Shown: in pieces, positions 33,251 to 46,411 of the stretch
Position numbering within the stretch: the first letter of the stretch is position 1
How the letters are laid out: the number at the start of each line of letters is the position of its first letter
DNA from: Verticillium longisporum
Taxonomy: Eukaryota; Ascomycota; Sordariomycetes; Glomerellales; Plectosphaerellaceae
DNA: 64,000 bases
Assembly (NCBI GenBank): GCA_019188255.1
Contig: JAETXT010000003.1
Span: forward strand, 1,612,001 to 1,676,000
Direction of reading: 5' to 3'
Notes under the pieces: model-generated
Seen by the model: the letters and a program-made list of their open reading frames with translations, nothing else
Database searches by the model: none
Told to the model about the DNA's origin: nothing
Made by a program: the position numbers and the translations under genes

Positions 33251-36200
33251 TTGCGCCGAAGGAAGGAGTACTCGAGCCTCTGCTTAGGTCGTGCGCAAGG
33301 TGTGTTGGACACCCAAGTCATTTCATGACTCCAAAGTAGTGTGGACATCTACCATCTACCTTGACGGCCACCTTGGGGCCAATTGCTTGTCTGTACGGCC
33401 CTACCGTGCCTTTTTGTCCGTGATAGTTGCGATGCGCCCTGAACGCAAATACTCATTCTATCGCGATATTGGTTCCTGCGCTCGCTCGGTGCTCTGCTGC
33501 GCCTGGCTCTGTGATGTTCATCTTGAAACGGTAGATGATGCACACCGTTTTGGGGTGGTTACTTGACTTGTCCATTGTGCACACTCGGTGCACAAAGTGT
33601 CGCTTTTGAGACTTTAACTGAGGTGTGGCTGAGCTGAGCCTGAGCAGGTGTGATCAGTACGCTAGTCCCAATTGGGGCCGCACGCAAGCTGTGGTAAAAC
33701 CCGGAACCCGAATCGCAGGCACTGGCCGCCCTGCGAGGTACCCTGCCATGGGACAGGGATCGACAACGTTCCGTTGGCCTTGGGTGGACGGGGGCACGCC
33801 TCGACCCCCAACCCCCGCGGCTGCATTTTTGGACGACACCTCGCAACCCGTCCCACGCATCGCACGCATGACTCTTGCGGCATCGCTGGGAAAGCGGGAA
33901 AGAAAAAAAAAAGGTTGGCTGATGAGTTCCATCGATGCATGCCCACTTCGTCCCCGCCCTGCTTCAAATCAAAGGGAGGACGTGAAATTCGGCAATGCAT
34001 TTTCGGCAGGCAGGCTGTAGTTGTAGTGTACATGTATTCCCTCTCTCTCTCTCTCTCGTCGCTGCGAGCCTCGTTCAGCAGCGGGTCGAGACAAAGCCCC
34101 ATGCTACGGCTGACCCAACTGATGACAAGCCGCCCCCCCCGTCGGTCGGCCCAACGCATCGGGAAATGGACAACGAGGCAGCGGGCTTGACCCCAACTCC
34201 AGCCCATCAACACTGAGGGGAGAACGCGTCACAGCGCTCCTCACCGTCAGACAGCACCCCCCCTCAGCGGCTAGGCTGCGTGCAGCGTTCATGTGTGGGT
34301 TTCCATCTGCCCTCACATCCAAAGTTGACGGACAGCATGCTCATGACGTGGTCATCGCTAGGCTACGCCGAACCAGCCAACATAACACTGCTGATTTTGC
34401 GATACGGCCGACCTTGCTTTTCAAGGCCTTGAGGGTACCAACTGCAGCTCGTTATGCGACAATCATCAGTAAACATGCAGCTCTCTTGGGGCCAAGCCCA
34501 ATCGACCAAGAAGGCGGTAGAGTTGAAGATGTCAAGGCCTAGACGTGTGCGCTTGTCACAATAGTTTGAACGGCGCCGCCGAGCGGTCACCCCACCACGG
34601 TAAACGACAGACAATGTGGGAGAAGTCTACTTGAAAGCCAACTTCCCGATTACGCTCTTACATCAGCGCTGTGGCTTCCGGGCTCCTAATCCCCTATCAC
34701 CTTGATGTTGATTATGTGCGCTGGTCGGCGGGGAAAGGGTTGGGGGCGGGTCAGTGGAGAGGCAGGGAGTCGAGTTAATCGCCACCAACCTTCCGGCGGC
34801 CGGCGGCCTGGATTTCCTCGTGTCTACGCACAAACGAGACCGGGCCAGGCGCCCGGCAAATTCCCTGCCCCTTTAGCCATCCGTCATTTTCAGAAGTGAC
34901 GCGGAATCGACTGGTGTCGAACTCGCTGGAGAGAAGGCGAATGCCGGAACGAACAAGGCCCAGTGTCTGGTCCATGCGACCGAACACTTTATTACTGACT
35001 GACTTGGCGAGAGTCAGATGCACGCCAACTGAGATGCAACCTAATCATGTGTTGCCTTATTGGTTGAGCAAGCGACCTTCTTTGGAAAACCACTGTCTCT
35101 CAACCAAGGCATCGGCTTTCAGCACGCCTCTTGAAGCTTACGCGCTAGACAGGAAATTAGGATTAGGACTTCATGGCAACGAACCGACATGAACAGCAGT
35201 AACAGGCGAGTTTATCGAGGCCAGCCCCAAATGCACGGTCGACACAATTATTGGAGGAACGCGAATCGCACTGGGCTGTGTAAGTAGGTAGTTTGGAGGC
35301 TTCGACAGGCGCTTCAGTGCACCACCCACCCTTCCGTCTGACTTGTCCAGGATCCAGGACACTGCTCGGCCCAACAAGATACTTCAAATTGTCGCGAGGG
35401 CTATGATGTGTGTGCGGGGGGAGACCACGAGTTCCTGGGCATCGAGACAAGAGAAGTACAGGCGCGATTCTCGTTACTCGTGCCACCCATTTGATCGTTG
35501 GGCGCTGAAAGGCAACACAAATGCTCCCTTCTCTCCTTGGGGTTCGAATCTGCCCAATCAATCAATCGCCTGCTGTCATGCGACAATTGACCCGGTTCGT
35601 GAAAGCACGACACCGCCAAAGGTTGGTGGGCAGGAGGATGTGCTATGATCAATAGCCATGCACGAAGTATCTTCTATTATACTGACTCTGATCCTCCTTC
35701 GAAACCAAATCTCCAACAATGTAGGGCGTGGTGGTCTCCTGAACCAGTCAAGAACGTTTCCTTGTTGGTGGTTGAAGGTGGTCGTCGTCGTTGTGGACCC
35801 ACTTTTCGTTCCGGCGGTTTGACCTCTGAAACAACGGGAGCATTGTCTTGTCCTGCCTGCCCCGACATTGCCTCCATGCTTGGGCTTGTTGTTGTCCAAG
35901 TCTTCCAGTGGTGAATCGAGCACAGGGCGCCCAGGCGAATTCTCGATGCGACTGTGGCGGTGGTGGTTCTATCATCAACAATTATTGATCTAGTGATGCC
36001 GGGCCGCTTTTTTCTTTGCGACGACGCGCTGTGTACTATGTATACTGGGATGCTGGCGTGGCGTGGAGCACCAATCCCCCGCATGACAGGCGACGTCTGC
36101 TAGCTCGGCCAAGCCCCAAGTAACGAAAAGTTCCCCGACAGAAATCTGCGCCACGAACGTCTGTACTTTCAGCACATCGCTGGCGACAGACGAAATCTTT

Positions 36201-38919
36201 CACAGCCAGACAGATGTGTGGGAGGGGGAGGGGCAGGAGTTGGACTGTATACGGCACAGAACGAATCCGTATCGTGAGCCTGAAGGCACATGCTATCTGG
36301 CCCTTGCCCATGAGCGAGCGTAAAGACATCATACCGGGCTTTCCAAAGGACATTAACCTATGCCCATTAAACATCAAGACGCGGCGTCAATGCATGGGCA
36401 GAACATGCGACGTGGGCGAGTATCCATTGAAGGTGCATGGAACCATTGGCAACCCTCGACGATCGAGTCCCACGTCATGCGTGTGAAAGTTACCTTTTCG
36501 AGGCTAATAGAGGGCATGCTGAGAAGACAAGAGACGAGATATGGATGAGGATCAAAGTCGATCGTTGAACACTTGGAGCGATTTTGATGTTGCGTGACAA
36601 TTCCTGTCGTCTGGTCGCCCGATATTGCAAATCAAGCTAGGGGTGAAAACATTGCCAGAAAAAAGGGCAGATGAGGTGGCGGTGGACAAGCGGGCCGCCA
36701 CGGGGGCTGCGAACTCCAAACACCCACTTGATGGCTCCATCCTCCAGCCGGCCTTTATTTTATTTGGCCTTTGGTGGTGGTGGTGGTTCCCAACCAGAGA
36801 GTTCATGTCGAACTGTGTTCGACGCCCTGATCACCCCCTCAAGGTCCTGAAAAGGCATCTACCCGCTGTACGTCCTGTCGGTCCACTCCTAGCACACTGA
36901 TCGGAAAAACATTCCTAGGAAAGGCCAGTGGCCCGACGGACGCGACGCCCCTTGGAAGTGGGAAGCTCGGTGCAAAGGTAATTCAGATTGGGTGAACGGC
37001 ACCCTCCATGCGGCCGTTGATGGAAGGTGTGTGTGTGTTGCCTGATTCTCGGACGTGTCATGCCAAAATGCACCAGGCGACAGTCGATAGGTGACGGAAT
37101 GGGATAGTGTGTTGTGGAAATGGGGAAATGGGGGAAAGCTCTACACAAGATGGTGCGCGGCAAGGGTGCCAAAGGGAGATGAACAGAAGAGGCGGATCGA
37201 CGCGATACGGCGCGATGGGCGCTGCGGATTGGGGAAGGGGGGAGCCTCGATTCGAACGAAAAGAAAGTCAAGACAAACCTTTCTCGACGCTGACACCTAT
37301 ATACATGCGGACAGTCTCGTTCTCCGTCTTCCAAAGATGCCACACAGCACACGAAAGCGACGAGACATTGGAAGACACGGGATCAGACCGATTTCGTTGT
37401 GGGCGGTGGCCTGGTCAACTATGACATCCGCCAGGTGAAGTCAACGACAAAGTGCAGGCGTGGGTACTAGGAAGAGGAGGGCGATGCGGGCCACACATCC
37501 CTGTCGGCCCGCCACAGCACCAAGACTCGATTTGCGCGTGCACGTCCGGGCCTTGGGCGTCATCCATGGATGCCAGTGGAATGAAATGCCTGGCCTGGCA
37601 AGCCTGGTCCCTGGTCCGGGGCGACACAGGCCATACACGGGGTCTACCTACCTGTCGGTAAGGTAGGCATCGGGCTCTTTTTCTTCAATCGGAATGATGG
37701 CGAGCTGTCGTGAGAAAGGAAGAAGACAAAGAGGAAGAGAAGGCCAGGCACTCGAGTGTCGCTGACAACCACTCGAGCGTCGCTGAAAACCTAGGTACAT
37801 TCTGGTAGATGGTGATGGAGGCATGCGATACCTTTCCTCCGCGGTGGGCCTGGAGTCGAGGTCGATGAGTCGGCAGAAGCATGTCCCGTCTCCTGTTGAT
37901 GCCCGCTCCTCTCGAGCCGGATGAGGATATACCGTGGTTATGGGAGGTGCAGGGTACTGGATATGGAGACGGAGCGGTTCGCAGAGAGGAAGCCTCTGGC
38001 TACGGGTTCTCGCCCGGTCACGGTCTGGGAGGGTGATAGACGAGAGAGGGCGCGCGCTGCCCATCGGCGACAAGAAGAGCCCAGACGGACGAACGAGCAA
38101 GAGTGCAAGTGCGAGAGAGCAGGAGCGATGAGCATGCGCGGGTACAAAGGCGTCAGGGGTGGGTCTCTGTAGCCCGCATGCCCAGACAAGGTTCTCAGTA
38201 CCGTCCATCACCCCTAGAGTGCTGGCTTCCTGAATGTAGAGGAAAGGCAGTATGAGCTAGCGCGGTAGCTGACGCAGCCGGATTAGCACGAGAAGCAGTG
38301 CCCTGCAAGGCCCGGACGGGACCTTTCGACGTTTCCTTCCTTCCACTTGCCTGGGAAAGCCGGACCCATCCTCTCTCGCTGAACTTCTTCCTCTTCTTCC
38401 CTTCCTAGACACATCCCTTCCTGGCTGCTGAGCTTCATATCGCGAGGCATCCATACATCTCTTCTTCATCCAAATCCCCTGCTTTCCGGCTCAGAGCTCA
38501 TCAGACATCCCCCCGGCTCTCCCTTCCCCCTGCCCATACGCCTTAGCAACCAGCTGCCAATATCGACGAGCCGTCGCTCCGTCTGCCACCCACCCACCTC
38601 TCACCTCGTGGACAGGACTCGATATCCGTCTCACGCGTCGCTCATCACCCTTTGACCTTGCGCTCTCGGCTCTCTTCTCAGCACTCTTCCTGTACTATTC
38701 AGGGACTGCTCATCGTTGAGCAGCACATTCGATCCTCACGAGAGGGCAGCAGGGCACCTTTGCCATTCTTCATGGATCGAGGTGTTTGCCATCTCTCGTG
38801 ACTGTCCAGCTCGCTGGCCCTCTCGCATTTTCATCACTCTGCGGGAAGGGCCTCGAAAATAGTCTAGGCTTCATACTTTGTTGCCTTTTCGGCGCGTCTG
38901 AGCCGACGACGTAGCCACC
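33251..38919. other. 5.7-kb gene-poor stretch upstream of the Snt2-type gene
   Basis: I find no open frame with conserved domains, clear splice structure or fungal-type codon bias on either strand. It holds a (CT)n tract at 34040-34057, a G/C run near 34133, a TGG run near 36768-36786 and a GTCTACCTACC motif near 37640. The last 400 bases before the Snt2 start are a CT-rich leader. A long regulatory region or noncoding transcript cannot be told from sequence. Confidence 0.45.
34040..34057. repeat. (CT)9 microsatellite
   Basis: Nine perfect CT units in noncoding DNA. Confidence 0.95.
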
Positions 38920-41900
38920 ATGGCTCCCAAGTCGTCTAATGCGAGCCCCTCCGCGTCAAGAGACCAATCTGGCAGCGCGACTCCCTCCGCGCCAGGCCCT
39001 CCCGACTCTCTCACGCAAGGTTCCACGGCCACCACTGTCCCTTCAACCTCGTCTACCACACAGTCCTCAGTTTCCAACTCGCGACCCAGCGCTTCGGAGA
39101 CGAATGCTGGATCCGCAGCTGACGCCTCACAACCCATGACCAAGTCCATGTCGTCTGGCTCAGACCCCTCTGCCAAAGACGCAGCCCAAGACACCGCCTC
39201 GGGGTATGGCACACGGTCGCGCAACCGCAACGGCACCTCACGCATCAACTATGCAGAGGACAAGGATGTGGACGTTGACATGTTCGATTACTACCCTGAG
39301 AAGAAGGACGGTGAGCCGAAAAAGTCGCGTCTCTCCCTCCTGCCAGCGCAGCCAGCCACAGAAACATCGAGATCCAATGGTTCGTCACGCAAAACCGCAC
39401 CAAGCGACGACACCAAGTCGAGCGCTTCACAGCCTGCCACGGCCAAGGATGCAACATCGGCTTCACTTTCCACTGCGGCGACAGCAACCCCAGTTCGTCA
39501 AATGGCGCGCAGCCTTCCAAGAAGCGCAAGGCGGCTGCACAGTCATCGGGACCAGCTTCAGGATCGGCTTCACAGGCGCCCTCCATTTCATCAGCAACGA
39601 CCGTAGCAGGAGCTTCAAAGCGGCTTGCCGCGACATCCTCAGATGGTGTGGCCCAAAAGGGCTTCTCTTACTCGAACATGCTCACTTTCGCCAACACGGA
39701 GGCATTTCCCAAGGATGGCGCCCTAGTGGCAGATGACGGCACGGTCTTGAGGCAAAACGGTGAGACAAACCAACACCACCCAACCCACACCACACCATTC
39801 CCATGCCCACACCCCCCCAACTCAAACCCACCCAGCCGCCCGACCATCCCCACGCAGAGCACTGGCGACATTTAGCTAACGCGACGCAGATACCGTCTAT
39901 TTGGTTTGCGAACCAGCTGGTGAGCCTTACTATCTGGGTCGCATCATGGAGTTCCTGCATGCACAGAATGACAAGTCAAAACCTGTCGATGCGCTCAGAC
40001 TCAATTGGTTCTACCGGCAAAAAGACATGGGGAAGCCCAAGGGCAACGACACGCGCCATGTTTGGGCCACGATGCATTCCGACATCAGCCCCTTGACCGC
40101 ACTGCGCGGTAAATGCACCATCAAGCACAGAGCCGAAATCCCCAGCTTGCATGAGTACAAGAAAACGCCCGACTCGTTCTGGTTCGAAAAGCTGTATGAC
40201 CGCTACATTCAGAAGAACTACGACTTGATCCCGACAGGCAAGATCGTGAATGTGCCTGAAAAAGTCAAAAAGGTACTCGACGAGTGCTGGAAGTTCGTTA
40301 TTGTGGAGCAAGGTCGTGGCAAGGAGCTCACTAGCGCCGTCAAGTTGTGCAAGCGGTGCATTGGGTACTGCGCCAGGTAAGTAATCTCATTTCGGGGTAG
40401 GGGCGCATTGGTCTCACGGGCGACGTGACTGACAGGGATTAGCAACGACTCGGTCGATTGCGCTGTGTGCAAGCAGACGTATCACATGAACTGTGTGAGG
40501 CCACCACTGCTCAAGAAACCGTCGCGAGGGTTCGCCTGGTCTTGTGCGGCCTGCAGTCGAGCACAGGAACGTAAGCTTGAGGCCCGCCACACGCCTAGCC
40601 ACACGGACCCTCATGGTGATGCCGAGGAAGACGAAGTGTACGACGACGACGACGAGGAGATGCAAGGCGCCGATACTGGTCGAATCAGCCCAGCGAATGA
40701 CGACAGTCATCCACATGCCACCGAGGAGCAGATCCATCAGGCTAGCTTGTGGCCCTGGCGCTACCTGGGAATCCACTGCAAGCCTGAAGACGCTCTCGAC
40801 TTTGATGATCGTATCTATCCCCGCGCCAGCACGCGCATCGGGCCTAGGCACCAGGCGGCGGTACTGCCCTGGCCTGGGCAACCCGTTCAGTACATGAAGC
40901 CTCTAGAGGTGAAGAAGAGCGGGAAGAAAGACTCCAAAATGACGAAGGAGGCATTCGCAAACTACGAAGCAGAAAAGGCCCGCCGAGAGAAGCTGCCGAA
41001 ATGGTTCCAGGACGAGCCAGCCGGATACGTGGCCCGAGGTGGGGATCCCGACGACAACGACGAGAATTCGACCGCGACGCTACTCTTTGCCCCCCCTTCC
41101 GCCAACGGGGACGATGAGCTAGCTGAAGCCGAAATGGACAAGTACATGGCCAAGGCAGGAAAAATGGCACCGCGATTACCCACTCGTGCTGTGACCACCA
41201 ACATGCTTGATGTTGCCTCACAGGCGTACTTCCGCAATTCCTACTCCGAGGAAGCGGCCCTCAAGGACCTTGCGGTCACAGAAAAGAAGGCTTACAAAGA
41301 GCCGGAGCTTTCTGCCGCCGAGCAGCGCAAGTTCGAAGAGGCCGTGAGCAAGTACGGCTCTGAATTGCAGGCTGTCACGCGACACGTCAAGTCTGTGCCG
41401 TATGGCATGATTGTCCGCCACTATTATGTTTGGAAGAAAACGAAGGCCGGCAAGCAAATCTGGGGCAACTTCCAGAACCGTGCTGCGAAGAAGGAGCTCA
41501 AGAGGGCAGAAGCCGCGGCAACGAAGCTGCAAGATGACATTGCTGATGATGCTGATGACTCCGCATACGATGTCGAGAAGGCTGACGCGCAAAGAAAGTC
41601 GTTCGTGTGTAAATTTTGCCACACCAAGAACTCGCGACAATGGCGAAGAGCCCCGATGGTCTCCACTGGTGCCGTTGACAGCGGCACCAAAGCAAACCAG
41701 AAAGACAAAGGTGGTCAGGCGGTGCAGGCGCTTTGCCGCCGTTGTGCTGAGTTGTGGCGTCGTTACGCCATTCAATGGGAAGACCCGGAGGAAGTCGCCA
41801 GAAAGGTCACACAGGCTGGCGGTAAGGCTTGGAAGAAGAAGCAAGATGAGGAGTTCCTCAAGGAGCTGATGTCCGCCAACGATTCGCTTTTCCCGCACGT

Positions 41901-44239
41901 TTCGCCCGAGCCAGCCAGCACTCCGACCTCAGGCTTGACCCCAGTAACGGCGCAAGCACTGGTGAACCACCACGGAAGAAGCTCAAGGGCATGCCCGAGA
42001 AAGACATCGACCCAGTTGCCTCGGACTCAAGCGCGACACATCCACCTCCAAAGAGGAGGGAGAAACTTGTTGCCGACAAACCTGCTCCGCCTGCTCCACC
42101 CCCTGTGCCTGAAATCCCGAAGGCGAGGGTCATGCCCTGCGCTATTTGCGATCAAATGGAGCCCCTTGGAGACCAACATTTATCCTGCAAAGAGTGTCGC
42201 ATGACTGTACACCGCAACTGCTATGGAGTTACGGACAACCGCATCACGGGCAAATGGACTTGCGACATGTGCACCAATGACAAGAACCCGCAAGTCTCAA
42301 CCGTATGTCACGTCTATCTTGGAATTAATGCCATCTCACTAACACGTCGACAGCAATACAAGTGCGTGCTTTGTCCTGTGGACGTCAGAGAGCACGATTT
42401 CGTTGGCCCCCCCAAGGCTGTTTCGACACACAAGAAGAAGACGGAAAAAGAAAAGGAGCGAGAACGCATCGAACGAGAACAGGCCCAGAAAACTGCAGAC
42501 TACTATCGCAAGAAACAGGAAGAGACACATCGACCTGTAAACCCCAGAGAGCCGCTGAAGCGTACTTTCGACAACAACTGGGTCCACGTCACCTGCGCTG
42601 TCTGGACTCCTGAGATCAAGCTTGGTAAGGCTAATACGCTGGGCCCGGCGGAAGGCATTTCCTCTATTCCAAGAGGACGCTACAGTGAGGTTTGCCATGT
42701 GTGCAACACTCAAACTGGTGCTTGTGTCTCTTGCCATCTTTGCAAAGCCTCAGGTAAGCTGTCGAGCCTTTTTGTTCATCTCGTAGAGTTGCTAACATGG
42801 TGCCAGTACATGTCGAATGCGCGCGACTCGAAGGCTACCTCCTCGGCTTTGATATCAGCCCCGTCAAGGGATCTCGGCGTGATCAGCACAACATTGTCAC
42901 AATCAACGGTGAAAGCGGCGCCATGTCTGCAACCATCTGGTCACCGGAACCCGTTCCCAGCATGGCAATCGTACACCGCATGCATGACGTCGTCAATGAC
43001 AACGGCCAGAACGCGCTCCAGCTCTACGTACAAAACTGTAAGCAGGCCGATCTCACCCTGACCGGCACTGTCCGCAAAGCCAATTTTATTACGAGCGCTG
43101 CCAAAGCAGGCGTTGCATTACCTCTCTCACAGCGCCGTGGCTCAACCACTGCCCCTGCGCCAAACGGCATACCCCTGTTGGACGACCATCCACCAGTTAA
43201 GAAGAGTGGCGAGAAGGTCTGCATCACTTGCGGTGTCGATGTGAGTCCCAAATGGTGGCCTATCGAAAGCTCAGACGAAAGAGAGCTGGCCAACGGGCAC
43301 TTTGGCACACTTGGCGCAGAAGCGCAGAAATTCATTGATCAAAGAAAGTCTCAATGTCACAAGTGTCGTAAGGCGCGGCGAAAACCCAACTCTCATCCTC
43401 CGAAGGACCGCACACCGCCTGGTGATCTCGGTCAGCGCTTCCCTCCGACTTTGCCTCTGGGACCTGCACAACTTGCGGCGCCACTCGTGAGGAGCCCGCC
43501 GCTGCCGCTGGCAGAGCCGAGGAGACAAAGCCTGACATCGTATCAGTGGGCCGGGCCAGGACCTGCCCCCGCCACAGCATCCCAACATGGATCGCCGACA
43601 GCGCCACCACCTGTCACACCAACGGCGCTGCCTGTTCAAGTAGTTGCGGCCCCGCCTCATCAGAGCCATTCCGGACCTACGATGCCATATGGGCCTCCAG
43701 GGCCGAGGTATCCGGATTGGCACGGCAGACCGCCGGTACAGCATGCGTCGCCTCCTCGACAGATCAACGGAGGGCCCCCAGGCCTCCAGCCCTCTGCGCT
43801 TGGCAACCTATCATCATTGCGACCTCCGCCGATGGCCATCCCACCAGGACCGCCCATCCCTCCTCCGGCCACGAATGGACACCACGTGCAGCCGCTGCAT
43901 AATGGTCTCCCGCCCTCCCCCAGACGCGTCGAGGGCCACCCTGCGGTGCCTCACGCTCCATACATGCACACTTTTCACCACGGGCACCCAGGGCACTCAG
44001 CGCCCAGTGGAGGACCAGTTCCACCCCGTGGTCCGGAGACTTTCACGCAGAGCCTCATCGGCCAGCGGTCGCCGTTTGTCAACCCACATGGCAGCCCGCC
44101 AACATCACGCGATGGTCTTCTTGGCCGCGATGCGCGCGAGGGACCGGTGCCGCTGAGTGCGCCCAGCATGAGACCGAGTGAGCCCCCGAGGCCGGCGGGC
44201 GCCAGCACTAGCCCTTCGCTTCGGAACCTACTGTCTTAA
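38920..44239 (+). CDS. SNT2: Snt2-type chromatin regulator: BAH, PHD, ELM2, SANT, GATA-like and extended PHD domains (two 1-nt deletions)
   Basis: Nuclear histone reader of the Snt2 family, which in yeast pairs with Ecm5 and Rpd3. Exons: 38920-39759, 39890-40376, 40443-42302, 42354-42753 and 42807-44239, about 1673 residues. After a Ser/Thr-rich N-terminus come BAH (from about residue 281, DTVYLVCEPAGEPYYLGRI), a PHD near 432-476 (CKRCIGYC...CAACS), ELM2 near 562 (YPRASTRIGPRHQAAV), SANT near 730-790, a GATA-like finger near 831-880 (CKFCHTKNSRQW...CRRCAELW), a second PHD near 1007-1053 and an extended PHD near 1066-1215. A Pro-rich tail follows. The frame slips twice, each time at ACCCC: 39488-39491 and 41939-41942. 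One extra C at each restores continuous sequence (ATPSSSNGAQ and GLTPSNGAST), so both look like under-called C runs. Deletion of this gene class in fungi affects growth and autophagy. Confidence 0.9.
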
Positions 44240-45036
44240 CAATATGATTTCTGGAATACTGTTTTGATTCGGCCTGGAACGGGCAACAGAACTATGAGTA
44301 CTTGTTTTTTTTTGGAGGGCGTTGTATGAATGAGGTAGTTGAGGGGGGCGGGAGGCTGGCTGTGAAGCTAGAGGCTTCAATTAAGGCACAGACGAGAAGA
44401 ATTGGCTAAGCACATCAGTAGACGCAAGTGGTTTCCTTGCAGCCTGGCGAAGACAGACGGCGTTTTGTGTACCTATGCGGGCAGGATGAGAAAGACGGCG
44501 CGGCCGCTTGAGCGCACGGTCAGAGTGACCTTAACTAGAGACGTGATGAGGCAATGTACAATTCACTTACGAGGACGTCTTGTGCGCACGCCACTGTTGA
44601 AGGCCCAAAACTGCAACCCAGAAACGGATGCGAGCTGAACCTGCAACTAAAATGCAACGGGTCTTGGCATGTCTTTGCACTGTCGAACCTTCCGTATCGA
44701 CATTGTCTGCGAAGAATGCATGAGGACCTGATGTTGCGGTACATCATTACAAGCACCGAGACGAAATGATGTGGGCCCATTCTCATGTGGGTTGGCCTCG
44801 ACGGCGTGTGGGTATGGCTTTTGCATCGGCACGTGATGTGAAGTGCCGCCCGGTACGGACAACCTTGTCCAGGGCCAAGTCTCGCCGCAAGCCTCAAGCA
44901 TGTACATGTGCCCTGGAACCGACTAATAAGCATCATTCGCTCTGGCTCCATAGCCCACAGCAAAGCCACCTACGGCCAGCGACCAAGACAACAGAGACAC
45001 AGCACCAAGTCCCCATCCAGCCACCCATGCCCTCTG

Positions 45037-45057
45037 TTCCCTATTCCCTATTCCCTA
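45037..45057. repeat. (TTCCCTA)3 tandem repeat
   Basis: Three perfect 7-base units followed by a partial fourth. It is not the CCCTAA telomere unit. Confidence 0.9.
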
Positions 45058-45820
45058 TTCCCTTTTCCATGCGCACTCACACTGAAGAAGCCACCTGTAA
45101 ATCCACTGCTGGGCGGGCCTTCGCTCATGATCAACGCCAATGCTCCTCTACCGATGAATGCATGATCGGGACTACTTTCGGTACACCGCCTTGACCGCCC
45201 CTCAATTGATACTCCACCAAGTCGTGCTCTCGACAATCCGAGCCCTTGAGGCAACAAGTCTCTTCATAGTAAGAGTCAGCGGTTGACGCTTCGGCCGAGA
45301 CCTTTGTTTGAATCCTCGGGCCGTTGCCCAGCGTTGCACAGGGCATTGAGAGACGACGTCGAGATTGTGGAGGTCGTATGAGCCACCCGATCCAGGCCTG
45401 AGGTATCCCTGAGGCGCACCAGCAGAGTGCGATCGTCCACTTAGCGCCCAGAAGAGGAGTACCTGGCACATCACTGCTCTGGACACTGATCGCTCACTGG
45501 GCTTTGGGCTTTGCTGGGCTCACTGGCGCCCTGCTTCTTGCATTTCTGGCTGGGTACCTTAGGTACGTACCTTACCCACATGCGGGAGCCAAGGTACAGT
45601 CACACCCACCACTGAGGTGTCTGCCATACCCGTCCTGCCAGATCCTTCGCCCTACCACGGTAGGGAGGTACCTACCTCATCTTGGGTTCGTACCTGGGCA
45701 CCTAATTGACCTGCTGCAGTGCTCGGTGTTGTGCCCCCCCCCCTCAAGTCCCGCCATCTAACAAATCTCCCTGAACCACAGCCAGGACCTCCAAACGCCT
45801 CTGCCTGACCCTCCTCCCAC

Positions 45821-45854
45821 CTACCACCTACCACCTACCACTACCTACCTACCA
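45821..45854. repeat. CTACCAC/CTACC tandem tract
   Basis: Pyrimidine-rich tract of CTACCAC units grading into CTACC units, in the RhoGAP promoter region. Confidence 0.8.
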
Positions 45855-46411
45855 CATACCCATACTTCCTCCACCTCTACTGGCTGTTGTTGGCTGTTGA
45901 CGTTGGACCACTTGATCACTGCTTCGATCAATTCCACGCTCGTTTGCACCGAGCAGCCCTTTCTATTTCATTTGGAACTCCAGAGTTTCATGTCGGCTGG
46001 ACCAGAGCACCATCGAGCGACCGACCCTCCACCAACAGGCCGATCGCCTTACTTCACCACTTTCGACCCAACTCCAACTCCCTCAATCTGGCATTCGCAG
46101 CCCAACTTTTCGTTCCCAGACCATCACGCGACCACACCCTGACCATCTCTCATTCGAAATCGCCTCGACACCATCCCACCGATTCAACGACACGACTTCC
46201 ATCTCGATACGACCTGGTCACACTGCCAACCCCCTCCTTCGACCCCCTCCGAGGCTTGGCAGGCGAAGCCCAAGCTGATGCCGACACCGACCGGCACTCG
46301 TCCTGCGAACCCTCCGTCCGAGGCCCAAGGCTGACGAGTCATCGATACCCATTTTCGCCGGCTGCGCAGACCGTGAGGATTGAACACGACGACAGCAGGC
46401 AGGCCCGCGCT

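Larger units (their letters stand above)
44240..46411. other. intergenic region and 5' leader of the RhoGAP gene
   Basis: 2.17 kb with no supported gene. It contains a (TTCCCTA)3 tract at 45037-45057, GGTACCT-type motif clusters at 45553-45575 and 45655-45690, and a CTACCAC tandem tract at 45821-45854. The final 500 bases are C-rich leader. Confidence 0.5.

Noticed and set aside
35520..35560. tRNA-like T-loop GGTTCGAATC
   Set aside because: No matching acceptor, D or anticodon arms could be folded around it.
37648..38211. A 187-codon minus-strand frame in the gene-poor stretch
   Set aside because: Low-complexity composition, no domain, no splice structure, and it overlaps likely leader DNA.
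45037..45063. Telomere-like CCCTA repeats
   Set aside because: The unit is TTCCCTA, not the fungal telomere CCCTAA, and there are only three copies between ordinary genes.
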